DNA from: Hyphomicrobium sp.
GTDB taxonomy: Bacteria; Pseudomonadota; Alphaproteobacteria; Rhizobiales; Hyphomicrobiaceae
Direction: 5' to 3'
Length of the DNA: 64,000 nucleotides
Assembly: GCA_016793445.1 (NCBI GenBank)
Contig: JAEUME010000001.1
Location: 124,001-188,000 of the forward strand
This document shows positions 26,252 through 36,069 of the stretch, piece by piece; the stretch's first letter is position 1; the number at the start of each line of letters is the position of its first letter. The notes beneath the pieces are model-generated. The model worked only from the letters and a program-made list of their open reading frames with translations, ran no database searches and was not told where the DNA came from. The position numbers were made by a program, and so were the translations under genes.

Positions 26252-27652
26252 TCAAGCGATCAGGGTCTTGGGCTCGGCCCGTTCGTTCAGCCGCTCCTTC
26301 TTGAGCTGCTCGGCGACCAGGAATGCCAGTTCCAGGGCCTGGTCGGCATTGAGGCGGGGGTCGCAATGCGTGTGGTAGCGGTCGGACAGATCCTGCTCGG
26401 AAATGGCCGTGGCACCGCCCGTGCACTCGGTCACGTTCTGACCGGTCATTTCGACATGGATGCCCCCGGCATGGCTGCCTTCGGCCCGATGAACCTCGAA
26501 GAACGACAGGCTTTCACGCAGGATGCGGTCGAAAGGCCGGGTCTTATAGCCCGTGGCGGCCGAGATGGTGTTGCCGTGCATGGGGTCGCACGACCAGACG
26601 ACCGACTTGCCGGCCTTCTTCACCGCGCGGATGAGCTTGGGCAAATGCGCCTCGACCTTGTCATGACCGAAGCGGCAGATCAGCGTCAGGCGCCCCGGTT
26701 CGTTGGCCGGGTTAAGCAGGTCGGTCAGGCGCAGCAGACCATCGGCATCGAGTGAGGGACCGCACTTGAGGCCGATAGGGTTTTTGATGCCGCGTGCGTA
26801 TTCCACATGGGCGTGATCGGGTTGACGAGTGCGGTCGCCGATCCAGATCATATGACCGCTGGTCGCGTACCAGTCCCCGCTCGTTGAATCCTTGCGCGTC
26901 AGAGCCTGCTCGTAGCCCAGCAACAGCGCCTCGTGGCTCGTGTAGAAGCTCGTGGTGCGCAGTTGCGGCGTATTGAGCGAGGTGATCCCGCAGGCCCGCA
27001 TGAAGCTCAGCGTTTCCTCGATGCGCGAGGCCAGCTCCTCATAGCGATGCCCCTGGGGGCTATCCTTGACGAAGCCCATATTCCATTGGTGAACGCGCTC
27101 CAAATCCGCGTAGCCGCCGTTGGCGAAAGCGCGGATCAGGTTGAGCGTTGCTGCCGATTGGCGATAGGCCTCGAGCTGACGATGGGGATCGGGGATCCGC
27201 GCCTGCTCGGTGAACTCCGCGCCATTGATGATGTCGCCGCGGTAGCTTGGCAACTCCACGCCGTCCTTCTTTTCGGTCGGCGAGGACCGCGGCTTGGCGA
27301 ACTGCCCCGCAATGCGCCCGACCTTCACCACAGGCTGGCCGCCCGCGTAGGTCAACACGACCGCCATCTGCAGGAAAACGCGGAAGAAATCGCGGATGTT
27401 GTCGGCGCGATGCTCAAGAAAGCTTTCGGCGCAGTCCCCGCCCTGGAGCAGGAAGCCCTGGCCGTTGGCGATCTCGGCAAGCTGGCGCTTCAGGTCGCGC
27501 GCTTCGCCGGCAAAGACGAGCGGGGGAAAGGTAGCGAGCTTGGCCTCGACATCCGCCAACGCCTGGGCGTCGGGGTAGTCGGGCACCTGCACGATCGGCA
27601 GCTGTCTCCAGCTTGCCGGTGACCATTTCTCACTCGCCCTGAGGCCTGCCAT
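26252..27652 (-). CDS. aroG: 3-deoxy-7-phosphoheptulonate synthase, class II
   Basis: First enzyme of the shikimate pathway, condensing PEP and erythrose 4-phosphate. The 466-residue length and the blocks [47 protein letters not shown] and [18 protein letters not shown] are characteristic of the class II (plant/Mycobacterium-type) enzyme. Cys in [10 protein letters not shown] and His in CDPMHGNT belong to the metal site. It is monocistronic as far as visible. No tryptophan-type leader peptide was seen upstream. Confidence 0.95.
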   Translation of the reverse strand: MAGLRASEKWSPASWRQLPIVQVPDYPDAQALADVEAKLATFPPLVFAGEARDLKRQLAEIANGQGFLLQGGDCAESFLEHRADNIRDFFRVFLQMAVVLTYAGGQPVVKVGRIAGQFAKPRSSPTEKKDGVELPSYRGDIINGAEFTEQARIPDPHRQLEAYRQSAATLNLIRAFANGGYADLERVHQWNMGFVKDSPQGHRYEELASRIEETLSFMRACGITSLNTPQLRTTSFYTSHEALLLGYEQALTRKDSTSGDWYATSGHMIWIGDRTRQPDHAHVEYARGIKNPIGLKCGPSLDADGLLRLTDLLNPANEPGRLTLICRFGHDKVEAHLPKLIRAVKKAGKSVVWSCDPMHGNTISAATGYKTRPFDRILRESLSFFEVHRAEGSHAGGIHVEMTGQNVTECTGGATAISEQDLSDRYHTHCDPRLNADQALELAFLVAEQLKKERLNERAEPKTLIA

Positions 27653-27842
27653 TGTCTAGACTCCAAATAACGCCGCTCCGGCCGGGGCCGGTCCCGCCGC
27701 TTGGCAACCTAATTCTCTGTCTCGAGCGGGGCTTATAAGAGATTACGCCTAGGTGCGCCAGCACCGCAAACGCTGCTGTCGGCATCAAAGGTTGCATCAA
27801 CATGCGCCGTAGCGCGCTTCTCAGCCGCCATTCAAGTTTGGT

Positions 27843-28598
27843 TTACAGGCCTGCCGCCATACCTCCGTCGACCAGCAGATCTGCCCCTGTACAATATAAG
27901 CTGTCGTCGGAAGCAAAGAAGAGCGCAGCACCGGTCAAATCGTCCGGTGAGCCGAGCCTGCCCATCGGCGTTTTATCGATGAGGAACTTACGCGCCTGCG
28001 GCAGGCGCAGCATGCGATCGGTAATGGCGGTTTCGATATATCCTGGCGAGATGGCGTTGACGCGAACGTTAAAGAGCGCGTACTCGACCGCAAGCCCCTT
28101 GGTCAGAGCGGTGACCGCACCCTTGGTCGCGGTGTAGGCGGCGAGCGGACGCAAGCCGCGGTTGGCCATGATGGACGAGATATTGATGATGGACCCCGCG
28201 GCCGACTTGCGCAGGAGCGGCAATGCATCCCGTGACAGCCGCAACACGCCGTCGACGTTGACCTCTCGTAGCTTCGTCCATTCGGCATCCGTGAGGTTTC
28301 GCACCTCGCCGCGCACCAGAATGCCCGCGTTGTTCACCAGAACGTCGGCGCGGCCGTGCTCGGCATCGATACGGCGGACGAGAGCCGTCACGTCCTGCCC
28401 CTTGGACACGTCCACCACCACGGCGGCCGCCTTGCCGCCCGCCTTGGCGATGCGCGCAACCGTTTCGCCTGCGGTCTCGCCGTTGATGTCCGTGACGTAG
28501 ACAAAGGCGCCCTCGCGGGCAAAGCGTTCGGCGATGGCCGCCCCGATCCCGATGCCCGCTCCCGTCACAATTGCGATTTTTCCGGCCAATCTGCTCAT
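27843..28598 (-). CDS. SDR family oxidoreductase
   Basis: A classical SDR of 251 residues: coenzyme motif TGAGIGIGAAIAERF, NNAGILV, catalytic Ser in INISSIM, Tyr/Lys in YTATKGAVTAL and the ending CTGADLLVDGGMAAGL. This form resembles glucose/ribitol-type or 3-oxoacyl-ACP-type dehydrogenases; the substrate is not assignable. The ATG at 28598 has AGGATCGAG just upstream; an ATG at 28661 adds an unconserved 21 residues. It follows gor on the same strand after 127 bases, so it may be read with it. Confidence 0.88.
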   Translation of the reverse strand: MSRLAGKIAIVTGAGIGIGAAIAERFAREGAFVYVTDINGETAGETVARIAKAGGKAAAVVVDVSKGQDVTALVRRIDAEHGRADVLVNNAGILVRGEVRNLTDAEWTKLREVNVDGVLRLSRDALPLLRKSAAGSIINISSIMANRGLRPLAAYTATKGAVTALTKGLAVEYALFNVRVNAISPGYIETAITDRMLRLPQARKFLIDKTPMGRLGSPDDLTGAALFFASDDSLYCTGADLLVDGGMAAGL

Positions 28599-28725
28599 CG
28601 TTCTCGATCCTGCGGCTCTCTGTTGAGCGCTGGTGGTAGGGCGGGCTGCGCCCCCGTGCAAGCGGACAAGTCAGCGCTCGACAGCCCCAGCAGGTAACCT
28701 GATGGAACCCCTCGAGGATCCGGCC

Positions 28726-30123
28726 CTAACCGCGCGGAGGCAACACAGCGGCCGCCGCCCCGGGCGCCATCCATTTATCCCGCAAGGTGACGAACTCTTC
28801 CGAGGCACTGGGATGTAGCGCCATGGTGCGGTCGAAATCACCCTTGGTGGCGCCCATGTTCATGGCGATGGCGGCCATCTGCACGATCTCAGCCGCATCC
28901 GGCCCCAGAACGTGGAGCCCGGCAACGCGCTGCGTCTTGGCATCCACCACCAGTTTCATCAGCGTGCGTTGATCTCGGCCCGCCAGGATGTTGCGCATCG
29001 GCCGGAAACTCGTCTTGTAGATATCGATAGCATTGAACTTCGCGCGTGCCTGGGTTTCCGACAGCCCCACGGTGCCGATCTCGGGCGTCGTGAACACACC
29101 CGTCGGGATGTTCTCGTAATGGACGCTCCAACCCTTGGGTCCGAACGCGCGATCGGCAAAGGCATGCCCCTCGCGGATGGCAACAGGGGTAAGATTGACC
29201 CGGTCGGTCACGTCGCCCACCGCATAGATCGAAGGCACGGAGGTTGCCGCTTCATCGTCCACGGCGATGGCGCCCGAGGACGCCAGGACAATGCCTACGT
29301 CCTCAAGGCCCAATCCTGCCGTGTTAGGCGTGCGCCCGGTTGCCATCATGACCTGGGAGGCGTCCATCACCGTGCCGTTGCTCAACGTCACGCGGCGCTT
29401 GCCCCCGATACGCTCAACCCGCGAAATCGTGGCCTTGGTCACAATGGCGATGCCACGCTTGAGGAAGATCTCGGTCAGTCCCTCGCGCAAATCCTCGTCG
29501 AACCCGCGCAGGATCTTTTCGCCGCGATAGACCAGCGTGACCTTCGCGCCGAGCCCGGCAAAGATGCTCGCAAACTCAACGGCGATATAGCCACCGCCCG
29601 CGACAACGATGCTCTCGGGCAGCGCATCCAGATGAAAGGCTTCGTTGGAGGTGATGACGTGCTCGGCACCCTTGAGGCTCTTGTCGACGAACGGCCTGCC
29701 ACCGGTGGCGATGAGGATCTTGCCCGCCATGATGGTCTGGCCTGAGCGGACGAGGCGCACCGTATTGGCGCCCGCCAGGACGGCGCGCTCGGCAAAGATC
29801 TTAACGCCATTGCTCTCCAGCACACCGCGATAGATCACCTCGAGCCGTCCGATCTCCTTGTCCTTCGCGGCGATCAGCGAGGGCCAATCGAATGCCGGCT
29901 GGCCAGGGTTCCAGCCGAAGCCTGCGGAGTCGTCAAACTCGTCGCTAAAGCGGCTGGCATAGACGAGAAGTTTCTTGGGCACGCAGCCGCGGATCACGCA
30001 GGTGCCGCCGAAACGATCCTCTTCGGCGATGGCCACACGCGCGCCATGGCTGGCAGCAATGCGCGCGGCTCTGACACCACCCGACCCCGCCCCGATTACG
30101 AACAGATCATAGCTCGTGCTCAT
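28726..30123 (-). CDS. gor: Glutathione-disulfide reductase
   Basis: A flavin-dependent disulfide reductase: FAD motif FVIGAGSGGVRAARIAA, the redox pair Cys42/Cys47 in GGTCVIRGCVPKKL, an NAD(P)H-binding Rossmann region around VVAGGGYIAVEFASIFAGLG, and C-terminal LHPSASEEF with the catalytic His. IRGCVPKK is the glutathione reductase version of the motif. The ATG at 30123 has GGAGGGG upstream; an earlier start at 30147 is less likely. It follows rpiA and a DUF2059 gene, an order seen in other Rhizobiales. Confidence 0.95.
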   Translation of the reverse strand: MSTSYDLFVIGAGSGGVRAARIAASHGARVAIAEEDRFGGTCVIRGCVPKKLLVYASRFSDEFDDSAGFGWNPGQPAFDWPSLIAAKDKEIGRLEVIYRGVLESNGVKIFAERAVLAGANTVRLVRSGQTIMAGKILIATGGRPFVDKSLKGAEHVITSNEAFHLDALPESIVVAGGGYIAVEFASIFAGLGAKVTLVYRGEKILRGFDEDLREGLTEIFLKRGIAIVTKATISRVERIGGKRRVTLSNGTVMDASQVMMATGRTPNTAGLGLEDVGIVLASSGAIAVDDEAATSVPSIYAVGDVTDRVNLTPVAIREGHAFADRAFGPKGWSVHYENIPTGVFTTPEIGTVGLSETQARAKFNAIDIYKTSFRPMRNILAGRDQRTLMKLVVDAKTQRVAGLHVLGPDAAEIVQMAAIAMNMGATKGDFDRTMALHPSASEEFVTLRDKWMAPGAAAAVLPPRG

Positions 30124-30168
30124 CGCCCCTCCGCCATGCGCCTTCAACGAGGAGGCGCCGGCCCCGCG

Positions 30169-30681
30169 TTACTGTTTTCCGGCCGCGCCGGCGGCATCCT
30201 GCTGGAGCTTCTGGCTGTACTTCATGCCGATCTGCGCACCCTTCTCCATCAGCCCAGGCATGGAGGCTATAAACTTCGCTCCCGTCCCCGAGCGATAGAA
30301 CTGCGAAACTTCCTTCATCTCGGCGGCGGTGAAGCTGTCGGCATAGAGCCTGGCGAAATCGGCCATCATCTCTTCCTTGTAGCCGAGGAACCTCTGCATC
30401 AGCGCGTCGAACTCGGCTGACATCTTCTTACCCTTCTCACTCTCGTCCGCCTTTGCGCCTTGGGCAAAGCCCTTGCTCATCGCCGCAATCATGCCGTCGA
30501 GTTGCTTGGTGACACCTGTAACCTCGAGCAACTCGCGCGCCGCCGCCATGCGTTCTTCCAGGTCGGCGCTTTGGGCAGCCGGGGCAGGTTGCTCCTCGGC
30601 ACGCAGGGAAACAGGCGAGATCGCGACGAAGCAGGCCAGGAACGCCGCCACAAGATGGACGGTCGAAATGCGCAACAGCAT
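30169..30681 (-). CDS. DUF2059 domain-containing exported protein
   Basis: A signal peptide (VHLVAAFLACFVAISPVSLRAEE) precedes a helical DUF2059 domain: AAARELLEVTGVTKQLDGMI, EEMMADFARLYADSFTAAEM and FYRSGTGAKFIASMPGLMEKG. The family is periplasmic and uncharacterised. The ATG at 30681 has GGAGGAG eight bases upstream and lies two bases after the rpiA stop, so the two are coupled; a TTG at 30687 is less likely. The gor gene follows after 45 bases. Confidence 0.85.
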   Translation of the reverse strand: MLLRISTVHLVAAFLACFVAISPVSLRAEEQPAPAAQSADLEERMAAARELLEVTGVTKQLDGMIAAMSKGFAQGAKADESEKGKKMSAEFDALMQRFLGYKEEMMADFARLYADSFTAAEMKEVSQFYRSGTGAKFIASMPGLMEKGAQIGMKYSQKLQQDAAGAAGKQ

Positions 30682-30683
30682 GT

Positions 30684-31409
30684 TCAAAGCTCCTCCTCAA
30701 AATCCAGTTCGGCATTCGAGATCACCGTGACTCCCTCCGGCGCGCCGACAATGCCGAGATCGGCCAGACCCAAGAAGAGGCCACTCTCGACAACACCCGG
30801 CACGAGCTTCAAGGCATCGTCCAGCGTCTCGGGATCGGGGATCTCGCCAAATGCGCAATCGAGGATGAAATTGCCGTTGTCGGTGACGAACGGCGTGCCT
30901 TCCTTCGTCACGCGCAGCGCGATCTCGCCCAAGCATCCGGCGTCGGACGCAAGACTGATCACAAGATTGCGGGTCGCCGTGACACCAAAGGGCACCACTT
31001 CGACCGGCAAAGGAAAGCGGCCCAGCGTGTCGACCAGCTTGGAGCTATCTGCGATGATGACGAGGCGGGCCGAGGCGGCGGCCACGATCTTCTCGCGCAG
31101 CAGCGCGCCGCCGCCTCCCTTGATGAGCCGCAAGGCCTCATCCATCTCGTCGGCGCCGTCCACCGTCATGTCGAGATAGGGCGTCTCGTCGAGCGTCGAC
31201 AGCCTGATACCAAGCGCTTCCGCCTGCCGCCGTGTCGCCTCCGACGTCGGCACACACACGACGTCGAACCCGCCTGCTTTGACCTTCTCACCGAGAAGAT
31301 CGACGAAAATCGCCGCCGTCGAGCCGGTCCCGAGGCCCAGCCTCATGCCAGAGGTAACGAGTTCAAGCGCCTGAGCGGCGGCTTGCCGCTTGCAATCTTC
31401 CGTGCTCAC
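30684..31409 (-). CDS. rpiA: Ribose-5-phosphate isomerase A
   Basis: Interconverts ribose 5-phosphate and ribulose 5-phosphate. RpiA signatures are [16 protein letters not shown] (phosphate loop), [22 protein letters not shown] (catalytic Asp) and [13 protein letters not shown] (catalytic Glu and Lys). I chose the GTG at 31409 (VSTEDCKRQ) because GGAAGG precedes it, giving 241 residues, normal for the family. An ATG at 31457 has no ribosome site. It is the first gene of rpiA-DUF2059-gor. Confidence 0.93.
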   Translation of the reverse strand: MSTEDCKRQAAAQALELVTSGMRLGLGTGSTAAIFVDLLGEKVKAGGFDVVCVPTSEATRRQAEALGIRLSTLDETPYLDMTVDGADEMDEALRLIKGGGGALLREKIVAAASARLVIIADSSKLVDTLGRFPLPVEVVPFGVTATRNLVISLASDAGCLGEIALRVTKEGTPFVTDNGNFILDCAFGEIPDPETLDDALKLVPGVVESGLFLGLADLGIVGAPEGVTVISNAELDFEEEL

Positions 31410-31474
31410 GAGACCTTCCCTGCTTTGGCCAGCGCGCGCGCCGGATGGACATGACAACTAAGAGGAGAGACGCC

Positions 31475-32920
31475 CTAGAGGCCGCCAATCAGCGTGTATT
31501 TCAGTTCAACGAACTCTTCCACGCCATGGTGGGAGCCTTCCCGGCCAAGACCGCTTTCCTTCACGCCGCCAAACGGCGCGACTTCGGTGGAGGTCAGCCC
31601 TTCGTTGATACCGATGATCCCGAAGTCGAGCGCATCGCTCATGCGGAACGTGCGCGCGAGATCGCGGGTGAAGACGTAGGCGGCAAGGCCAAACGGCGTG
31701 CTGTTGGCAAGCTCGATCGCCTCCTCGTCGGTAGCAAACCGCGTGATTGCCGCGACAGGGCCAAACGTCTCCTCGTTCCACATGCGCATAGACCGGCCAA
31801 TGCCGGTCACCACCGTCGGCTCAAAGAACGTCTTGCCGAGTTTGTGACGCTTGCCTCCGGCAATCACCTTGGCGCCTTTGGCAATCGCATCCGCAAGATG
31901 GGCTTCGACCTTCTCGACGGCCTGGAGGTTGATAAGGGGGCCCTGCGTCACACCGGCATCCACACCCGCACCGACTTTATGCTTGGCAACCTCCGCGGTG
32001 AGCGCGGCGACGAACGCATCGAAGATGCCGGCCTGGACGAGGATGCGGTTTGCCGACACGCAGGTCTGGCCCGCGTTGCGGAACTTCGAGGCCATGGCGC
32101 CCGTCACCGCTCTGGAGATGTCCGCATCATCGAACACGATGAGCGGCGCGTTGCCGCCCAGCTCGAGTCCTATCTTTTTCACGGTTCCTGAAGCCTGGGC
32201 CATGAGAATCTTGCCGACCTCGGTGGAGCCCGTGAACGTCACCATGCGCACGCGGGAATCGGTGGTGAGCACCTTGCCGACAGCCACGGGATCTTTGCAG
32301 GTGACGACGTTGAACACCCCCTTGGGCACACCAGCCCGTTCGGCGAGCGCAGCAAGCGCCAGCGCGCATAGGGGCGTATCCTCGGCGGGCTTGACGACGA
32401 TCGTACAGCCGGCGGCCAGCGCCGGGGTCACCTTGCGCGTGATCATGGCAACGGGGAAGTTCCATGGCGTGATGGCCGCGACCACACCGACAGGGTACTT
32501 CGTCACCATGACCCGTGCGTCCGGCTTATGCGAAGGGATCACCTCGCCGTAGATGCGCTTGGCCTGCTCGGCGTTGAATCCCACGAAGCCCGCACCGTAG
32601 ATGACCTCGCCCTTGGCTTCGGTGAGCGGCTTGCCTTGTTCCTTGGTGAGCAGGAGAGCAAGCTCGTCGGCGTGATCGAGGATGAGTTCATACCAGCGGC
32701 GCAGAATGGCGGCGCGCTCTTTGGCCAGAAGCTTTGCCCAGGGCTTGAAGGCGCGTTCGGCTGCGGTAATCGCAAGGCGTGCCTCGTCCGCGCCAAGATC
32801 CGGCACGCGCGCAATCTCCGCGCCCGTCGCCTTATCGAGCACCGCAAACCCTGGCGCACCAGTCCACGTTCCGTCGATATAGGCCTGCGATTTCAGCAGC
32901 GTGATAACCTTCTTGTCCAT
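31475..32920 (-). CDS. gabD: NAD(P)-dependent succinate-semialdehyde dehydrogenase
   Basis: An ALDH superfamily enzyme of 481 residues with the catalytic Glu in GLELGGNAPLIVF and Cys in NAGQTCVSANR. The VSANR after the cysteine, MITRKVTPALAAGCT and the ending SGLGREGSHHGVEEFVELKY are typical of GabD. It oxidises succinate semialdehyde to succinate (GABA shunt or related catabolism). The ATG at 32920 (MDKKVITLLKSQAYIDG) is chosen over an unconserved Arg-rich upstream extension. No gabT or gabP lies nearby. Confidence 0.92.
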   Translation of the reverse strand: MDKKVITLLKSQAYIDGTWTGAPGFAVLDKATGAEIARVPDLGADEARLAITAAERAFKPWAKLLAKERAAILRRWYELILDHADELALLLTKEQGKPLTEAKGEVIYGAGFVGFNAEQAKRIYGEVIPSHKPDARVMVTKYPVGVVAAITPWNFPVAMITRKVTPALAAGCTIVVKPAEDTPLCALALAALAERAGVPKGVFNVVTCKDPVAVGKVLTTDSRVRMVTFTGSTEVGKILMAQASGTVKKIGLELGGNAPLIVFDDADISRAVTGAMASKFRNAGQTCVSANRILVQAGIFDAFVAALTAEVAKHKVGAGVDAGVTQGPLINLQAVEKVEAHLADAIAKGAKVIAGGKRHKLGKTFFEPTVVTGIGRSMRMWNEETFGPVAAITRFATDEEAIELANSTPFGLAAYVFTRDLARTFRMSDALDFGIIGINEGLTSTEVAPFGGVKESGLGREGSHHGVEEFVELKYTLIGGL

Positions 32921-33124
32921 GCGCCTGGCGAAACTCCTAAACCTTGCCCGCTTGATGCGGATTGCGAACTCTTGAGCTGTCCATGCACGCAGCCTTGCCA
33001 AGCGTGCATGCCGTCTGAACATCTCTAAGCCTCCGGCATCTGCCTTTCAAGGCACGCGGCTCTGGCGGGCGGATCGGCAATGGCCTATAGGGGCGGCGCA
33101 CCATGACGAGGAGTTTCCCGAAAA

Positions 33125-33802
33125 ATGCACGGCTGGACGCTGGTTTTCGATCTTGACGGCACCCTGGTCGATACGGCGCCCGATCTTGCCGCGGCGACCA
33201 ATCACATCCTGGAGCGCTTCGATCTGCCGGCAGTCGATGAAAAGGAGATCCGCCATTTCGTTGGCCACGGCGCGCTTGCGATGATCCGCGGCGCGCTCGC
33301 CGCCCACGGACGCAGCGTTAACGAAGATGAGCTGGCCGATCTGTTCGAGAGCTTCCTTGCCTATTACGGCGCCAACATCGCCGTGAAGAGCAGGCCGTAT
33401 CCCGGCATCCTCGCACAACTCGACGCATTATCCGCGCAAGGCGCGCGCCTTGCAGTGTGCACCAACAAGATCGAGTTGCACGCGCGCATGTTGCTTGATG
33501 CGCTCGACATGACGCGTCATTTCAAGGCGCTCACCGGGCGCGACACGCTCGGCGCGTGCAAGCCTGACCCGCGTCACCTCACAGGCACCATCGGCCTTGC
33601 CCGTGGCCAGGTCCGGCGCGCCGTCATGATCGGCGACAGCGAAACCGATATTGCCACCGCAAAGGCCGCTTGCGTGCCTGTGGTCGCGGTGGACTTCGGT
33701 TACAGCGTGGAGCCCGTCACTGCCTTCGCACCGGACATCGTCATCAGCCATTTCGACGAATTGCCGGCGGCCATCGCGGACCTGCGCGCCCGCGCGTCCT
33801 GA
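33125..33802 (+). CDS. gph: Phosphoglycolate phosphatase
   Basis: A HAD superfamily phosphatase: motif I FDLDGTLVDTAPD, motif II VCTNK, motif III Lys in GACKPDPR and motif IV MIGDSETDIATAK. The cap insertion and 225-residue length match Gph, which dephosphorylates 2-phosphoglycolate from DNA repair or photorespiration. Other HAD substrates are possible. It is convergent with the DUF502 gene, with only 12 bases between stop codons. Confidence 0.88.
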   Translation: MHGWTLVFDLDGTLVDTAPDLAAATNHILERFDLPAVDEKEIRHFVGHGALAMIRGALAAHGRSVNEDELADLFESFLAYYGANIAVKSRPYPGILAQLDALSAQGARLAVCTNKIELHARMLLDALDMTRHFKALTGRDTLGACKPDPRHLTGTIGLARGQVRRAVMIGDSETDIATAKAACVPVVAVDFGYSVEPVTAFAPDIVISHFDELPAAIADLRARAS

Positions 33803-33814
33803 ACGCGCACCTCG

Positions 33815-34645
33815 TCAGCCTTTCTTGGACTTGCCGGCACTGCGCAAATTGAACAGACGCGCGGCACGGCTGCCGGACACTTCCTTCGCCGATAGCTCTT
33901 TCAGCTTCGCGGCGGGATCCGGCATCACGATCCCCGCGGACAGGATGACCTTTGCCGCTTCCTCCGCCGTCATCGACAGCAGCATCACGTCGGCGCGCGG
34001 CACAAAGCAGATGAAGCCTGTGGGCGGGACGATGCCCGTCGGCATGAATACCGTCAGAAGATCGCTCTCGCCTCCCGGCTTCGCATCGACGATCTCCCCT
34101 ATGGTTTCGCCTGTGACGAAGACCAGCGACCACAAGCCCTTTGAAGGAAACTCGATCAGTCCCACCTTCTGAAAACTCTGGTTGGGACCAGCGCTGGTGA
34201 TGACGCTTTCGAAGATCTGCTTAATCGCCGAGTAGACATTACGCACGATCGGCATCTGGCCCAGCATCAGCTCGCCGGTCGAAACCAGCGAGCGCCCCAA
34301 CAGGTTTGCGGCCAGAGCGCCGATAATGGTCAGTCCCAAAATCGCGAAAAGAAGGCCAAGGCCGGGAAGCGGGAACGGGAGATAGGTGTCAGGATTGTAG
34401 TGCGTCGGCAGCAGCGGCTTGATCCACGCATCCACCCAATTGATCAGCCACCACATGATGTAAAGCGTGATCGTCACCGGCCCGACGATGAGCAACCCTG
34501 TGAGGAAGGCATTGCGCATGCGCGCGCCCAGGTGCCACCCCGAAGACCCGTCATCACGCGCCAGCCTCTTGAGGCCTGCGGTGAGTTGCGCCTCGCTCCG
34601 CTCGGCAGATGCAGAACCTGGTGACTTTGGCGGCTGGGCACTCAT
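33815..34645 (-). CDS. DUF502 family membrane protein
   Basis: Two membrane segments (FLTGLLIVGPVTITLYIMWWLINW and PGLGLLFAILGLTIIGALAANLLGR) flank a short loop and are followed by a soluble domain with SLVFVTGETIGEI and VFMPTGIVPPTGFICFVPRAD, the DUF502 signature. In many Rhizobiales this gene sits near glmS and recG; here it closes the run glmU-glmS-SPOR protein-DUF502. The function is unknown; the homologous plant family is linked to lateral root growth, which tells little here. Confidence 0.88.
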   Translation of the reverse strand: MSAQPPKSPGSASAERSEAQLTAGLKRLARDDGSSGWHLGARMRNAFLTGLLIVGPVTITLYIMWWLINWVDAWIKPLLPTHYNPDTYLPFPLPGLGLLFAILGLTIIGALAANLLGRSLVSTGELMLGQMPIVRNVYSAIKQIFESVITSAGPNQSFQKVGLIEFPSKGLWSLVFVTGETIGEIVDAKPGGESDLLTVFMPTGIVPPTGFICFVPRADVMLLSMTAEEAAKVILSAGIVMPDPAAKLKELSAKEVSGSRAARLFNLRSAGKSKKG

Positions 34646-34685
34646 TATGCTGTCCCGGGGCGCGCACCGCGCTGTGCGGTACGCC

Positions 34686-35942
34686 TCAGTTGCTTACGAC
34701 GAGACAATCATATCCACTATTGCGCAGCGTGTTGCAAAGGCCTCTGGGCTCATCGGCGGTCTTGTAGGAGCCGACACGCACCCGGTAGAACGTGCCCATG
34801 GAGCCGATCACCGCCTCGTCGACAGCCGGCTTGCGGTCATGGAGATCGCCGGCGTGCTCCTGCATCAGCTTCTGCGCCAAAGCCTCAGCGGCCGCGCGCG
34901 AGCGCAGAGCCGCGATGTGCAGCTTATACTTGCCGCCTTTGGACTGGGCCGTTTTTTCAGGCCCGGCGGCCGCCGTCTTGTCCGACGCCTTCTTGGAAGA
35001 CGGCTTGGCCCCGCCCTGGGTCAGGGATGTCGTGTCGCTCCAGCTCGACGTCTGCGGGTTGGCCTGAGATGTCGAAGCGGTCGTAACGCCCGTTGGGGCC
35101 TGCGCCGGCGCTGTGGAGGCGTCCGATCCGCCGGAAAACAGATTTGAAAAGAAGCCGGAAAGGCTGCTCGTCTGCGAGGCGGGCGCGGCCTGCTCACTGT
35201 TGCCCTGCCCAGCGTCCTCTTGCGCGGCGGTGACAGCAGACTGCGTTGGAGCTGCCGCGGGCGCGGTTTGCTGGAGGGCAGCGCTTTGATCGATTGCACC
35301 GCCACCCTGACGCGCCGGAGGCGGCGGGGCTGCCGTCTCGGCGCCCATCGTCAAAGGCTGCGGCACGCCTGCCGTATCGGCCGTGCGCGCCGGCGTATCT
35401 TGCGTCGCCGCAGCCGCCACGGAGGCAGCGGTCGCGGATTGAGGCGCATCGGAAGCTTGGGCGGGCGCGGGGGTCTCGCTCTTGGGATCGGAGGCCGCGA
35501 CCCGATCTTTGCCGCTGTTGCCGTCGCCAAGGCCCGCCGCCTTGTAGGCTTCGGCGCGCTCGGCCGTCGCCGCCTTGCGCTCCTCGTCGCTGAGGCCGTT
35601 CTTGAGCCACAACGCGCTCGTCAGATCCGAAATGGCCAAGCCAGGCTTATTGAGCTTTTTGTAGGCCAGACCGCGGTAGTAGAGGCCGCGCGCCATGGCG
35701 GCGCTGCTCAGCCCGCCGCCACGCAAGGCAGTGCTCAACTGGTCGACGGCGTTTTGGTAGCGGCCCGCCTGATAGGCTTTGACGCCGCTTTCATACGACG
35801 TCTTGGTCGCGGCCGAAGTCTCTGCTGCCCCTGCCGCTTTGCTGGGTGCGCCAACCGCCACATCCTGAATCAGCGAAAGCGTTGCGAGCGCCACGAGCGC
35901 GGCCAGCGCCGTAGCAGGCGCGTTGCGCGTCAGTATTCCCAT
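34686..35942 (-). CDS. Exported TPR/SPOR-domain protein
   Basis: From the ATG at 35942 (AAGGA nine bases upstream) the product has 418 residues. It has a signal or anchor segment (ALAALVALATLSLIQDVAVG), then two TPR-like repeats (SGVKAYQAGRYQNAVDQL and GLYYRGLAYKKLNKPGLAI). A long Ala/Pro/Gln/Ser-rich linker follows, and finally a SPOR domain (YKLHIAALRSRAAAEALAQK, FYRVRVGSYKT). SPOR domains bind denuded peptidoglycan glycans at division sites, so an envelope or septal role is likely. The DUF502 gene follows 40 bases on. Confidence 0.85.
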   Translation of the reverse strand: MGILTRNAPATALAALVALATLSLIQDVAVGAPSKAAGAAETSAATKTSYESGVKAYQAGRYQNAVDQLSTALRGGGLSSAAMARGLYYRGLAYKKLNKPGLAISDLTSALWLKNGLSDEERKAATAERAEAYKAAGLGDGNSGKDRVAASDPKSETPAPAQASDAPQSATAASVAAAATQDTPARTADTAGVPQPLTMGAETAAPPPPARQGGGAIDQSAALQQTAPAAAPTQSAVTAAQEDAGQGNSEQAAPASQTSSLSGFFSNLFSGGSDASTAPAQAPTGVTTASTSQANPQTSSWSDTTSLTQGGAKPSSKKASDKTAAAGPEKTAQSKGGKYKLHIAALRSRAAAEALAQKLMQEHAGDLHDRKPAVDEAVIGSMGTFYRVRVGSYKTADEPRGLCNTLRNSGYDCLVVSN

Positions 35943-36069
35943 TAGCCCGGATCCTTCCCCCCAATGCCGGCTGCCCGTTACGCCCGACATCAGCGCAATT
36001 TCGGCAAATTTAGAGTATGCCCGTCAAATAGGCAAATCTAGGGCCTTGGAGGGACCGGCCTTTTCCCCG

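Noticed and set aside
28693..28720. GTAACC upstream of the SDR gene as a second SigF promoter
   Set aside because: The base stretch 16 nucleotides downstream is GGAT, not CGAA, and the site lies in the wrong orientation for the neighbouring minus-strand gene.
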